DNA of 64,000 nucleotides, taken from NCBI GenBank assembly GCA_029959555.1, contig JASCPI010000006.1:62001-126000 (forward strand), in the 5' to 3' direction. Every line of letters begins with the position of its first letter. The first letter of the stretch is position 1. Both the position numbers and the translations under genes were made by a program. This stretch comes from Lysobacteraceae bacterium PS02065. Lineage in GTDB: Bacteria > Pseudomonadota > Gammaproteobacteria > Xanthomonadales > Rhodanobacteraceae. Of the stretch, positions 17,014-30,289 are shown piece by piece. The notes under the pieces are model-generated. The model had not been told where the DNA came from. It saw only the letters and a list, made by a program, of their open reading frames with translations, and ran no database searches.

Positions 17014-17022
17014 TGCTATGGT
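17014..17022 (+). promoter_or_regulatory. Candidate extended -10 promoter of the transglutaminase operon
   Basis: TGC followed by TATGGT, 128 bases before the GTG start of the first gene. A TTGCAC lies only 13 bases upstream, too close to be a normal -35, so this is read as an extended -10 promoter. Confidence 0.4.
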
Positions 17023-17150
17023 GCGGCGACCGGGTCGTCGATCGACGCGTGCCGCGTGGGGCAGGGAGGAGGCCTTCGCGCGCCTTCGTGCGGTGCCGCA
17101 TCCGGCCGTCCCAACAGCGTCGCCTCGACCACCGCCACCCGGAGCCATCC

Positions 17151-20509
<3,359 letters not shown>

Positions 20510-20513
<4 letters not shown>

Positions 20514-23029
20514 CCGAAACGCCCGCTCCCGTCGCCGCGCATTCCTCGCTGCTGGCGGCGTACGAGCGCAATCCGCGCCATTTCCACGAGATGCTCGACG
20601 CCGACGGCACCGTGCGCCCGCACTGGCGCCGCCTGCTCGCCGACCTCGAAGCCTCGACGCCGCTGCAGATGCGCCACCGCAGCGACTTCGTGGCGCGGCA
20701 GATCCGCGAAGACGGCATCACCTACAACGTCTACGCCGACGCCAAGGGTGCCGACCGCCCGTGGGAGCTCGACCTGCTGCCGAACATCATCGGCGCGCAG
20801 GAATGGGCCGGCCTCGCCGCCAAGATTGCACAGCGCGCCACGCTGCTCGACGCCGTGCTCGGCGACCTCTACGGCCCGCAGCAGCTGTTGCGCGAAGGCC
20901 TGCTGCCGAGCGAGCTCGTGTTCGGCCATCCGAACTTCCTGTGGCCGTGCCACGGCATCACGCCGCCCGGCGGGCGCTGGCTGCACGTCTACGCGGCCGA
21001 TCTCGCGCGCTCGCCGGACGGCACGTGGTGGGTCGTCGCCGACCGCACCCAGGCACCTTCGGGCGCAGGCTACGCGCTCGAGAACCGCCAGATCGTCTCG
21101 CGTGCGTTCCCGGAGCTGTTCCGCGAACTCAAGGTGCAGCAGCTCGCTGGCTTCTTCGGGGAACTGCAGGCCACGCTGCGGCGTTTTGCGCCGACCTCGG
21201 ACGGCGAGTCGCCGCTGTCGGTGCTGCTCACCTCGGGGCGTTACAACGAGACCTACTTCGAGCACGTGTTCCTCGCGCGCTACCTCGGCGTGCCGCTCGT
21301 CGAGGGCCACGACCTCACGGTGCGCGGCGACACGGTCTACCTCAAGACGCTCGGCGGCCTCAAGCGCGTGCACGCGATCCTGCGCCGCATGGACGACGAC
21401 TACTGCGATCCACTCGAGCTGCGCAGCGATTCGGCGCTCGGCGTTCCGGGCCTGCTGGACGTCGTGCGCGCAGGCCGCGTACTGGTCGCCAATGCGCTCG
21501 GCAGCGGCGTGCTCGAATCGCCGGGCCTGTCCGGATTCCTGCCGCGCATCTGCGAACGCCTGCTCGGCCAGCCGCTGGCGATGCCGTCGGTGGCGACGTG
21601 GTGGTGCGGCGAGGCACCCGTGCGCGAAGAAGCGCTCGAGGCGCTCGAGCGCCTCGTCATCAAGGGCGCGTACCCGTCGCAGCGTTTCGAGCCGCTGTTC
21701 GGCGACACGCTCGGCAAGCCGCGCCTGGCCGAACTGCGTGCACGCATCCGCGCGCGCCCGCAGGCCTACGTCGCACAGGAGCTCGTGCAGATGTCGCAGG
21801 CACCGGTCTGGCAGAGCGCCGGGGCCCGCGCGCGCATCGTGCCGCGCGCGATCGGAATGCGCGTCTACGCGGTCGCCACCGCGAACGGTTACACGGTCAT
21901 GCCCGGCGCGCTCACGCGCGTGGCCGGGCGCGACGACACCAGCATCGTGTCGATGCAGCGCGGCGGCGGCAGCAAGGACACCTGGGTGCTCGCCGATACG
22001 CCGCACGGCGACGATGGCGCGCACCGCCGCGAGATCCGCGCGAGCGACCTCGTGCGCCGCGACGATTTCCTGCCGTCGCGCCTCGTCGAGAACCTGTTCT
22101 GGCTCGGTCGCTACTCGGAACGTGCCGACGACACCGTGCGCCTGCTGCGCGTGGTGCTGTCGCGCTATGTCGACAGCGGCACGACCAATCCCTCGTTCAA
22201 CGCCGCGATCGACGCCTGCCGCTCGCTCGGCATGCTGCGCGGGCACAGCGCGCTGCGCCGCCGCCTGCTCGCGTCGGTGGCCGACCCCGATGCACCGGGC
22301 AGTCTGCCGGGCACGCTCAACCGCCTGTACTGGTCGGCCGCACAGGTGCGCGGGCGGCTCTCGCAGGAGAACTGGCGTGCGCTGCTCGAGCTGCAGCGCG
22401 AGACCGCCGCGCTGTCGGTCGACCAGCTCGGCCTCGGTGACGCGCTCGATGTGCTCGATCGCCTGCTGCTCGGCATCTCGGCGCTGTCGGGTTTCGCCCA
22501 CGACGACATGACGCGCGACGACGGCTGGCGCTTCCTCATGATTGCGCGCCGGCTCGAGCGCCTGCAGTTCCTCGCCGACGTCGTCGCGCGCGTCATGCGT
22601 CATCCGGCCGGCGCCGACCACGCCACGCTCGAATGGCTGCTCGAACTGGCCGACTCGATCATCACCTACCGCGCGCGCTACCTCTCGGCACCGCAGCTGA
22701 TCCCGACGCTCGACCTCGTGCTGTGCGACCCGGCCAACCCGCATTCGGTGCTGTTCCAGGTCGCCGAGCTGTGCCGCGAGTTCGCCGCGCTGCCCGATGC
22801 GCCGGACGGACTCGACGCGCTCGCCGCGATCGAGCGGCGCCTGCGCGAATGCGACCTCTCGGCGCTCGAGGATTCGCTGTTCGGCGAACGTGGCCGTGGC
22901 GACGCGATGCTCGGCATCGCCGATCTCGCCACGAAGGCCGCCGACCTGTCGCGCACGCTGTCCGACCAGCTCAACCTGAGGTACTTCGCGCATGTCGACG
23001 ACGTCAGCCAGCGCACCTTCTCGACCTGA
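20510..23029 (+). CDS. Circularly permuted ATP-grasp / alpha-E domain fusion
   Basis: 839 residues; the ATG overlaps the previous stop (ATGA). Residues about 60-490 are the circularly permuted type 2 ATP-grasp ligase (DUF404/DUF407 type), with RQIREDGITYNVY, DLLPNIIGAQEW, LLTSGRYNETYFEHVFLA, VEGHDLTVRGDTVYLKTL and MQRGGGSKDTWVLAD. Residues about 515-830 are the alpha-helical alpha-E domain (DUF403), starting LVENLFWLGRYSERADDTVR. In many bacteria these are separate neighbouring genes; here they are one polypeptide. The enzyme is predicted to form an amide or peptide bond at the cost of ATP, acting with the two transglutaminase-like proteins encoded on either side. Cytoplasmic. Substrate unknown. 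Confidence 0.9.
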
Positions 23030-23036
23030 GGCGCGC

Positions 23037-23942
23037 ATGGGCATCACCTACGACGTCGTCCATCGCACCGAATACCGCTACGGCGCGCCGGTGTCGCTGT
23101 CGCAGCAGCTGCTGCATCTCGCGCCGCGTGACACGCCGCGGCAGGCCCGCCTCGCGCACGCACTGGTCGTCGATCCCGCGCCGTCGCGGCGCGTCGACGG
23201 CGCGGACGCGTTCGGCAATCCGCTGACGCGCCTGGATTTCGACCGCCCCCATGAGGCGCTCGTGATCACCGCGCGCCTGCGCGTGCGCGTCGAGGCCGGC
23301 GACCCGCTCGATCCGCTGACCTCGCCGGCCTGGGAAGACGTCGTCGCCGCGCTCGCCTACCGTGGCGGCGAGGTGCTCGACGAGGCCCATCTCGAGGCCA
23401 TGCGCTACCGCGTCGAGTCGCCGTACGTGCGGATCAAGACCGTGTTCGCCGACTACGCGCGGCCGTGCTTCACGCCGGGGCGGCCGCTACTCGATGCCGC
23501 GCAGGCACTCATGCAGGCCATCCACACCGATTTCACCTATTCACCCGAGGCGACCCAGATCGCGACGCCGCTGCTCGACGTGTTCGAGAAGCGCCACGGC
23601 GTCTGCCAGGACTTCGCCCACGTCATGCTGGCCTGCCTGCGCTCGCTCGGGCTCTCGGCCCGCTACGTCAGCGGCTACCTGCGCACGACGCCGGTCGAGG
23701 GCAAACCGCGCCTCGTCGGCGCCGATGCCTCGCATGCCTGGGTATCGGTGTTCTGCCCGCGCCAGGGCTGGGTCGATTTCGATCCGACCAACCGCGTCGT
23801 GCCGTCGCTGCAGCACGTGACGCTCGCGGCCGGTCGTGATTTCGGCGACGTCTCGCCGCTGCGCGGCGTGATCCTCGGTGGCGGCGCGCACGAGCTCGAG
23901 GTCGCCGTCGTCGTCACGCCGGTCGATCCGGCCGACACCTGA
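23037..23942 (+). CDS. Transglutaminase-like cysteine peptidase
   Basis: 301 residues, ATG 7 bases after the preceding stop. Bacterial transglutaminase N-terminal region (YDVVHRTEYRYGAPVSLSQQ) then the catalytic core with Cys190 (RHGVCQDFAHVML), His233 (ADASHAWVSVF) and Asp249 (WVDFDPTN). The core spacing matches that of the first gene of the operon, but the proteins differ clearly in length and N-terminus, so they are not recent duplicates. Homologues in these operons are thought to cleave or transfer the peptide built by the ATP-grasp and DUF2126 ligases. No export signal. The following 125 bases contain the yajC promoter. Confidence 0.9.
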   Translation: MGITYDVVHRTEYRYGAPVSLSQQLLHLAPRDTPRQARLAHALVVDPAPSRRVDGADAFGNPLTRLDFDRPHEALVITARLRVRVEAGDPLDPLTSPAWEDVVAALAYRGGEVLDEAHLEAMRYRVESPYVRIKTVFADYARPCFTPGRPLLDAAQALMQAIHTDFTYSPEATQIATPLLDVFEKRHGVCQDFAHVMLACLRSLGLSARYVSGYLRTTPVEGKPRLVGADASHAWVSVFCPRQGWVDFDPTNRVVPSLQHVTLAAGRDFGDVSPLRGVILGGGAHELEVAVVVTPVDPADT

Positions 23943-23998
23943 GGCACCGCCGCGCAGGGCGGGTGGCCCGGCCGCGCCGTGCGCGGTGCCGCGCCGCG

Positions 23999-24007
23999 TG
24001 GCATAAT
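23999..24007 (+). promoter_or_regulatory. Candidate extended -10 promoter of yajC-secD-secF
   Basis: TGG followed by CATAAT, 60 bases before the yajC ATG, in the spacer after the transglutaminase operon. Confidence 0.5.
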
Positions 24008-24067
24008 CCGCGACCTTTTTTGTGACCGGGGCAGCTGCCGCGGTTGCCGCAACCCGTTGGAGAGACG

Positions 24068-24397
24068 ATGGATTTCCTGATCAGTTCCGCCTATGCGCAG
24101 GACGCGGCCGCCGCCGCGCCGAATCCGATCATGTCGTTCCTGCCGCTGATCATCCTGTTCGGCATCTTCTACTTCATGCTGATCCGCCCGCAGATGAAGC
24201 GCGCCAAGGAGCAGCGCAACATGATCGCGGCGCTGGCCAAGGGTGACGAGATCATGACCAACGGCGGCCTCGTCGGCCGCGTCGAGGACATCGGCGAGTC
24301 GTTCCTGACCGTCGAGATCGCCGACAACGTGCGCATCAAGCTGCAGAAGCACGCGGTCAGCGCGGTCCTGCCGAAGGGCACGCTCAAGCAGGCTTGA
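24068..24397 (+). CDS. yajC: Preprotein translocase subunit YajC
   Basis: 109 residues. Small inner-membrane partner of SecD-SecF. The start ATG follows a TTGGAGAG ribosome-binding site; the protein has one membrane segment (FLPLIILFGIFYFMLIRPQ) directly followed by the conserved RPQMKRAKEQ cytoplasmic stretch, and a small C-terminal domain with KGDEIMTNGGLVGRV. The short N-terminus contains the usual AYAQD segment. It heads the yajC-secD-secF cluster. The upstream tgt/queA genes that often precede it in gammaproteobacteria are absent here; the transglutaminase operon takes their place. Confidence 0.95.
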   Translation: MDFLISSAYAQDAAAAAPNPIMSFLPLIILFGIFYFMLIRPQMKRAKEQRNMIAALAKGDEIMTNGGLVGRVEDIGESFLTVEIADNVRIKLQKHAVSAVLPKGTLKQA

Positions 24398-24578
24398 TCC
24401 ACGCCGGCCCGTCCCCACAGCGGGAAGGGCCCGGTCGGGCCGCGGCACGTCGTCGCGGCCATCCCCGCGGCGGGGAGAAGGTCCGCGTGGCGACGCCCTC
24501 GTGCATCGCCCACGCGCAAGGGGCCCTGCCGCATCCCCACGCCTCCACTGCAGTTCGCGCGACAACCGGATTCGACTG

Positions 24579-26447
24579 ATGAACGATTATCCACGATGGA
24601 AGCACGCGCTGGTCGTGCTGGTGACGGTGCTGGGTCTGATCTACGCCCTGCCGACGCTGTACCCGAAGCAGCCCGCGGTGCAGGTCATCGGCAACAGCGG
24701 CACGGTGATCGACGAAGCAACGCGCGAGCGCGCGATGGCGGAGCTGCAGAAGCGCAACATCCCGTTCGAGAGCGTCGAGCTCAAGACCGACGCGCTGCTC
24801 GTGCTGTTCCCGATCGGCAGCACCGACACCCAGCTCAACGGCGCCGCCGCACTGCGTGAAGGCCTCGGCGAGAACTACACGACCGCGCCGAACCTCGCTT
24901 CGACCGTGCCGGCCTGGCTGCGCGCGATCGGCGCCGATTCGATGCCGCTCGGCCTCGACCTGCAGGGCGGCGTGCACTTCCTCATGGAAGTCGACCAGAA
25001 GAGCGTGCGCGACACGCAGGAACAGCGTTACGTCGACGACATCCGCGGCCTGCTGCGCGATCGCAACATCCGCAACACGAACGTCTCGCGCGGCGCGCAG
25101 GGCATCGTCGTGCAGACGCCGAACACCGCCGACCGCGACACGATCGCCGCGGCGATCAACAAGGACTACACGACCGACCTGCTCGTCGTGAACGGCCCGT
25201 TGGTCGGCGACCAGCCGACGCTGCTCGTGACGATGCGCCCCGAGCGCGTCCGCGTGATCGCCGACAACACGATCAAGCAGAACGTCGGCACGCTGCGCAA
25301 CCGCATCAACGCGCTCGGCGTCGCCGAGCCGATCATCGTGCAGCAGGGCGACAGCCGCATCGTCGTCGAGCTGCCGGGCGTGCAGGACACCGCCGAAGCC
25401 AAGCGCATCCTCGGCGCGACGGCGACCCTCGAGTACCGCGCCGTCGACCAGAGCACCAATCCGCAGGAAGCCGCACGCACGGGCCAGGTGCCCGGCGACT
25501 CGCGCCTGTACCGCGACAAGAACGGCAACCCGCTCGTGCTCAAGAAGAAGGTCATCGTCAAGGGCGACGAGCTCATCGACGCGTCCAGCCAGGCCGAGCA
25601 GCAGACCGGCGAGCCGGCGGTGTCGGTCACGCTCAACGAGGCCGGCGCACGCAAGATGCTCGACTTCACGATGGCCAACGTCGGCAAGCCGATGGCGGTC
25701 GTCTACATCGAACGCACGCCCGAAGTGCGCATCGTCGACGGCAAGGAAGAGCGCACCGCGAAGATCACCGAGACCGTGATCAACGAGGCGACGATCCGCG
25801 GCGTGTTCTCGAAGAACTTCCAGACCACGGGCCTGGAGAGCATGAAGGTCGCCTCCGAGCTGGCCCTGCTGCTGAAGTCCGGTTCGCTGGCCGCGCCGGT
25901 CGACATCGTCGAGGAGCGCGTCATCGGTGCGAGCCTCGGTGCCGACAACATCGAGAAGGGCATCAACTCGGTGATCATCGGCCTGCTCGCCGTCGTCGTG
26001 TTCGTCGGCCTCTACTACAAGCTGTTCGGCCTCATCGCCGACCTCGCGCTGCTCATGAACCTCGTGCTGCTCGTGGCGATCCTCAGCATCTTCCAGGCCA
26101 CACTGACGCTGCCCGGCATCGCCGGCATCGTGCTCACGCTCGGCATGGCGATCGACGCCAACGTGCTCATCTGCGAACGCATCCGCGAGGAAATCCGCAA
26201 CGGCGCCACGCCGCTCGCGGCGATCCGCGCCGGTTACGAGAAGGCGTGGGCGACGATCCTCGACGCCAACGTGACCCACCTCATCGCCGCGATCGGCCTC
26301 ATCACGTTCGGCTCCGGTCCCATCCGCGGCTTCGCGATCACGCTGACCATCGGCATCATCACGTCGATGTTCACGTCGGTCACCGGCACGCACTCGATCA
26401 TCTCGCTGATCTTCGGTCGCTCGAAGGTCAAGGCCTTGTCGGTCTGA
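24579..26447 (+). CDS. secD: Protein translocase subunit SecD
   Basis: 622 residues, inner-membrane RND-type component that uses the proton gradient to complete protein export. One N-terminal membrane helix (ALVVLVTVLGLIYALPTLY), a large periplasmic region containing GLDLQGGVHFLMEVD (the conserved D1 motif) and the FSKNFQTTGLESMKVASELALLLKSGSLAAP stretch, split here across about residues 415-450, and five further helices with GMAIDANVLICERIREE, whose acidic residues serve proton transfer. ATG 24579 is chosen because the helix follows at once. The 181-base spacer after yajC contains GC-rich hairpins (GGCCC/GGGCC near 24427-24441 and CCCCGC/GCGGGG near 24464-24477) but no gene. Confidence 0.96.
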   Translation: MNDYPRWKHALVVLVTVLGLIYALPTLYPKQPAVQVIGNSGTVIDEATRERAMAELQKRNIPFESVELKTDALLVLFPIGSTDTQLNGAAALREGLGENYTTAPNLASTVPAWLRAIGADSMPLGLDLQGGVHFLMEVDQKSVRDTQEQRYVDDIRGLLRDRNIRNTNVSRGAQGIVVQTPNTADRDTIAAAINKDYTTDLLVVNGPLVGDQPTLLVTMRPERVRVIADNTIKQNVGTLRNRINALGVAEPIIVQQGDSRIVVELPGVQDTAEAKRILGATATLEYRAVDQSTNPQEAARTGQVPGDSRLYRDKNGNPLVLKKKVIVKGDELIDASSQAEQQTGEPAVSVTLNEAGARKMLDFTMANVGKPMAVVYIERTPEVRIVDGKEERTAKITETVINEATIRGVFSKNFQTTGLESMKVASELALLLKSGSLAAPVDIVEERVIGASLGADNIEKGINSVIIGLLAVVVFVGLYYKLFGLIADLALLMNLVLLVAILSIFQATLTLPGIAGIVLTLGMAIDANVLICERIREEIRNGATPLAAIRAGYEKAWATILDANVTHLIAAIGLITFGSGPIRGFAITLTIGIITSMFTSVTGTHSIISLIFGRSKVKALSV

Positions 26448-26463
26448 ACCCCGGGACACAGTC

Positions 26464-27471
26464 ATGGAACTCTTCAATCCGAATGCCAACATCGATTTCA
26501 TGCGCTGGCGCAAGGTCAGCCTTGCGATCTCGGTGATCCTGATGGTTGTCTCTGCCGCGCTGATCTTCGTGCGCGGCCTCAACTACGGCCTCGATTTCAC
26601 GGGCGGCACGCTCGTCGAGGTCAAGTACGAGCGCGCGGTCGACGTCGCCGACGTGCGCTCGGCGCTCGCCGACGGCGGGTTCGGCAACGCGATCGTGCAG
26701 ACCTACGGCGGCACGAACGAATTCGCGATCCGCCTCGCCAACGAGGAGCACGAGGCCGAAGCGCCGGCTGCTGCCGAAGGCGAGACGCCGGCCAGCGAGG
26801 CCGAGACGGGCATCCACAACGACGCCACCGCCGACAAGCTCGCCGTCAACGTGCTCAAGGCGCTGCAGGCCAAGCGCGACGACGCCAAGGTGCTGCGCAG
26901 CTCGTTCGTCGGTCCGCAGATCGGCGAGGAACTGCGTACCGACGGTCTCGTCGCGGTGATCTTCGTCATCGCCGGCATCTCGATCTACCTGTGGATCCGC
27001 TTCGAATGGCGCTTCGCGGTGTCCGCGGTCGCTTCCGAGGCGCACGACGCACTGCTCACGATGGGCATCTTCGCGCTGACCGGACGCGAGTTCGACCTGC
27101 CCGCGCTCGCAGCGGTGCTCTCCGTGGTCGGCTACTCGATCAACGACAAGATCGTCGTCTTCGATCGCGTCCGCGAGATCTTCCGTTCCTCGCGCAAGGG
27201 CGAGCCGATCGAGGTGCTCAACCGCTCGATCAACTCGACCATGTCGCGCACGATCATGACCGGCGTCACCACCGCCCTCGCGGTCGGCGCGCTGTACGTG
27301 TTCGGCGGAGCGGCACTCGAGAGCTTCGGCCTCATCATGCTGATCGGCATCGTCATCGGCATCCTGTCGTCGATCTTCTTCGCGAACCCGATCCTGCTCG
27401 CGCTCGGCGTGTCCAAGCAGGACCTCATGCCGGTCACGAAGGACGATCCGGAGCTCGAGCGCCGGCCCTGA
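26464..27471 (+). CDS. secF: Protein translocase subunit SecF
   Basis: 335 residues, 16 bases after secD. Forms the SecDF complex. Conserved parts: N-terminal helix with LNYGLDFTGGTLVEVKYE, and the C-terminal five-helix bundle with GYSINDKIVVFDRVREIFR and SRTIMTGVTTALAV. Between the P1 strands (about residues 97-120) there is a low-complexity Ala/Glu/Pro-rich insert (EAEAPAAAEGETPASEAE) in the periplasmic domain, which accounts for the length being somewhat above that of E. coli SecF (323). It ends at a hairpin at 27496-27521. Confidence 0.96.
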   Translation: MELFNPNANIDFMRWRKVSLAISVILMVVSAALIFVRGLNYGLDFTGGTLVEVKYERAVDVADVRSALADGGFGNAIVQTYGGTNEFAIRLANEEHEAEAPAAAEGETPASEAETGIHNDATADKLAVNVLKALQAKRDDAKVLRSSFVGPQIGEELRTDGLVAVIFVIAGISIYLWIRFEWRFAVSAVASEAHDALLTMGIFALTGREFDLPALAAVLSVVGYSINDKIVVFDRVREIFRSSRKGEPIEVLNRSINSTMSRTIMTGVTTALAVGALYVFGGAALESFGLIMLIGIVIGILSSIFFANPILLALGVSKQDLMPVTKDDPELERRP

Positions 27472-27495
27472 CGGGCTGCGCCGGAACTACGATGC

Positions 27496-27521
27496 ACGGG
27501 GCGCTTCGGCGCCCCGTTTCC
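27496..27521 (+). terminator. Hairpin terminator after secF
   Basis: Perfect 9 base-pair stem ACGGGGCGC / GCGCCCCGT closed by a stable TTCG tetraloop, followed by TTCC. The T-run is poor, so termination may be partial; it also sits 16 bases before the start of the next gene. Confidence 0.6.
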
Positions 27522-27536
27522 GTTGGAGCACATGCG

Positions 27537-28319
27537 ATGCGCGACACGCGGAAGAGGGCGGCTGCGACGAGGCGCGGTCCGGCGGCGCCGGAGGGCGGCA
27601 CACACGGCCTCGCGCGCGTGCTGTCCAAACGCGGGCTGTGCTCGCGCACGCAGGCCGCGCGCTGGATCGCCGAGGGACGTGTGCGCGTCGACGGTCGCCT
27701 CGTGCGTGATCCCGAGGCGCGCACGCACGCCGATGCGGCGATCGTCGTCGCGGGACTCGACACCGCCGCTGCGGTCGAGCGTCGCTACGTCATGCTCGAC
27801 AAGCCGCGAGGCCTCGTCACGACGACGGCCGACGAGCAGGGTCGCGACACCGTCTACCGCGCCTTCGACGGTGCCGGCCTGCCATGGCTCGCGCCGGTCG
27901 GTCGCCTCGACAAGGCCAGCGAAGGCCTGTTGCTGTTCACCAACGACCCCGTCTGGGCCGCCGCGGTGACCTCACCCGAGCACGGCCCCGACAAGACCTA
28001 TCACGTGCAGGTCGACGCGCTGCTCGACCCCGCGGCCGTCGAGCGCTTGCGCGGAGGCGTCGTCGATGCCGGCGAACGCCTCGCGGCCAGGCACGTGCGC
28101 GAGCTGCGCCGCGGCACGCGCAACAGCTGGCTCGAGATCGTGCTCGACGAAGGCCGCAACCGGCAGATCCGCCGCCTGCTCGCCGCACACGGCATCGGTG
28201 TGCTGCGCCTCGTGCGCGTGGCGATCGGGGCACTCGAACTCGGCACACTCCCGCGTGGGGCGTGGCGTGAGCTCTCGCCCGACGAAGTGCGGGCGCTGGC
28301 GATGCCTGCCGGCGACTGA
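27537..28319 (+). CDS. RsuA/RluE-family rRNA pseudouridine synthase
   Basis: 260 residues from ATG 27537 (GGAG 11 bases upstream). An N-terminal basic segment is followed by an S4 RNA-binding domain (LARVLSKRGLCSRTQAARWIAEG, positions about 23-75 including the VRVDGR turn) and the catalytic domain with VMLDKPRGLVTT and the catalytic-Asp motif GRLDKASEGLLLFTND. The C-terminal EGRNRQIRRLLAAHG is diagnostic of the RsuA/RluB/E/F group. It isomerises a uridine in 16S or 23S rRNA; which member it is cannot be decided from sequence by eye. Likely transcribed partly by read-through from secDF. Confidence 0.88.
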   Translation: MRDTRKRAAATRRGPAAPEGGTHGLARVLSKRGLCSRTQAARWIAEGRVRVDGRLVRDPEARTHADAAIVVAGLDTAAAVERRYVMLDKPRGLVTTTADEQGRDTVYRAFDGAGLPWLAPVGRLDKASEGLLLFTNDPVWAAAVTSPEHGPDKTYHVQVDALLDPAAVERLRGGVVDAGERLAARHVRELRRGTRNSWLEIVLDEGRNRQIRRLLAAHGIGVLRLVRVAIGALELGTLPRGAWRELSPDEVRALAMPAGD

Positions 28320-28362
28320 CTGACGCGGCACGTCCGGCAACGTCGTACCGGAGAGGTCGGAA

Positions 28363-28441
28363 GCTGGGGTCAGGTTCATTTGCCTCGAGGTGCGGCGGTT
28401 CTTCGAGCCCCTCGCAAGGCCAGTGAACCCGACCCCGCAGC
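28363..28441. repeat. REP/MITE-like imperfect palindrome
   Basis: Terminal inverted arms: left 28363-28381 begins GCTGGGGTCAGGTTCATTT; right 28421-28441 reads in complement GCTGCGGGGTCGGGTTCACTG, with partial pairing continuing inwards (TGCCTCGAG against CTCGCAAGGC). The GGGGTCAGGTTCA arm is like sequences linked to REP-associated tyrosine transposases in gammaproteobacteria, but no such transposase is in the window. It lies between convergent genes. Confidence 0.55.
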
Positions 28442-28457
28442 TCGGAGAGCCTGTTGC

Positions 28458-28880
28458 TCAATGCACGCGCCGGACGATGCGGACGCCGCGCCAGCTGTCG
28501 ACGGCGCGGAAAACCCGGGTGCGTGAGTCGTACCCGAGTTCGACAGTGCGTTCGTCGATCCACCGCACGTCGAGCATCGGGCCCCCGTGGGCGGCCGCGG
28601 GAGCACGCCCATGGTCGGTGTCCGCGATGAAGGCATTGCCCGCCTCGTCACCGAGTGGCTCGCGGGCATCGAGCAGCGACGCCTGCGTGGAGAAGCCGGT
28701 CGTCGCACCGCAGCTTCTTTCGAAGACGACGATCTTCGCGCGGCCATCCGGCGAGTGTGCCTGTGCGATCAGGGCGTTCTCGCAACCGGTGACGGGCATG
28801 GACGTGTCGAGCATTCGTGCGCCACCCGCTGCCGTGAGGAGGAGGGCGGCACACGCAACGATGTAAATGGACCTGGACAC
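28458..28880 (-). CDS. Small secreted protein with CGATTGFSTQ motif
   Basis: 140 residues from GTG 28880. The N-terminus (IYIVACAALLLTAAGG) is a hydrophobic export signal. The mature part has the pattern C-(about 10 residues)-SPDGRAKIVVFERSCGATTGFSTQ, then a strand-rich region. I have seen this CGATTG-S/N-TQ family widely as uncharacterised proteins; two cysteines (in GCENAL and RSCGATT) probably form a disulphide. No catalytic motif. It lies 106 bases downstream of kbl on the same strand and might be transcribed with it, but nothing ties the functions together. Confidence 0.65.
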   Translation of the reverse strand: MSRSIYIVACAALLLTAAGGARMLDTSMPVTGCENALIAQAHSPDGRAKIVVFERSCGATTGFSTQASLLDAREPLGDEAGNAFIADTDHGRAPAAAHGGPMLDVRWIDERTVELGYDSRTRVFRAVDSWRGVRIVRRVH

Positions 28881-28986
28881 CCTGGCGCGCTCCGCATCGA
28901 CGATGCGGCATGCTGCCTCGGCGATCGGGCCGCTGCGTGGCGACGAGGTGGCGACGCGCGGCCTTCGCCGCGCGCCGTGCCACGGA

Positions 28987-30174
<1,188 letters not shown>

Positions 30175-30289
30175 GGGATTCCGTGGGCGTGGAGGCGAAA
30201 CCGCGATTGTCCCGCAAAGCGCCGGACGGCGCAGCCGTGGTCCGGCGGTCGCGCTAGACTCGGCGATCCGTCGTCGCCGGGAGTCGTTC

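Larger units (their letters stand above)
16741..17150. other. Divergent intergenic control region
   Basis: 410 bases between the lipase-like gene (minus) and the transglutaminase operon (plus). It contains a perfect inverted repeat at 16926-16941, an extended -10 element at 17014-17022 facing right, and a GC-rich hairpin (GGCCCGC/GCGGGCC) around 16755-16780 close to the lipase start. Long frames cross it but show neither a plausible start nor family similarity. Confidence 0.6.

Noticed and set aside
16998..17022. TTGCAC and TATGGT as a classical -35/-10 pair
   Set aside because: The spacer is only 13 bases; kept instead as an extended -10 candidate.
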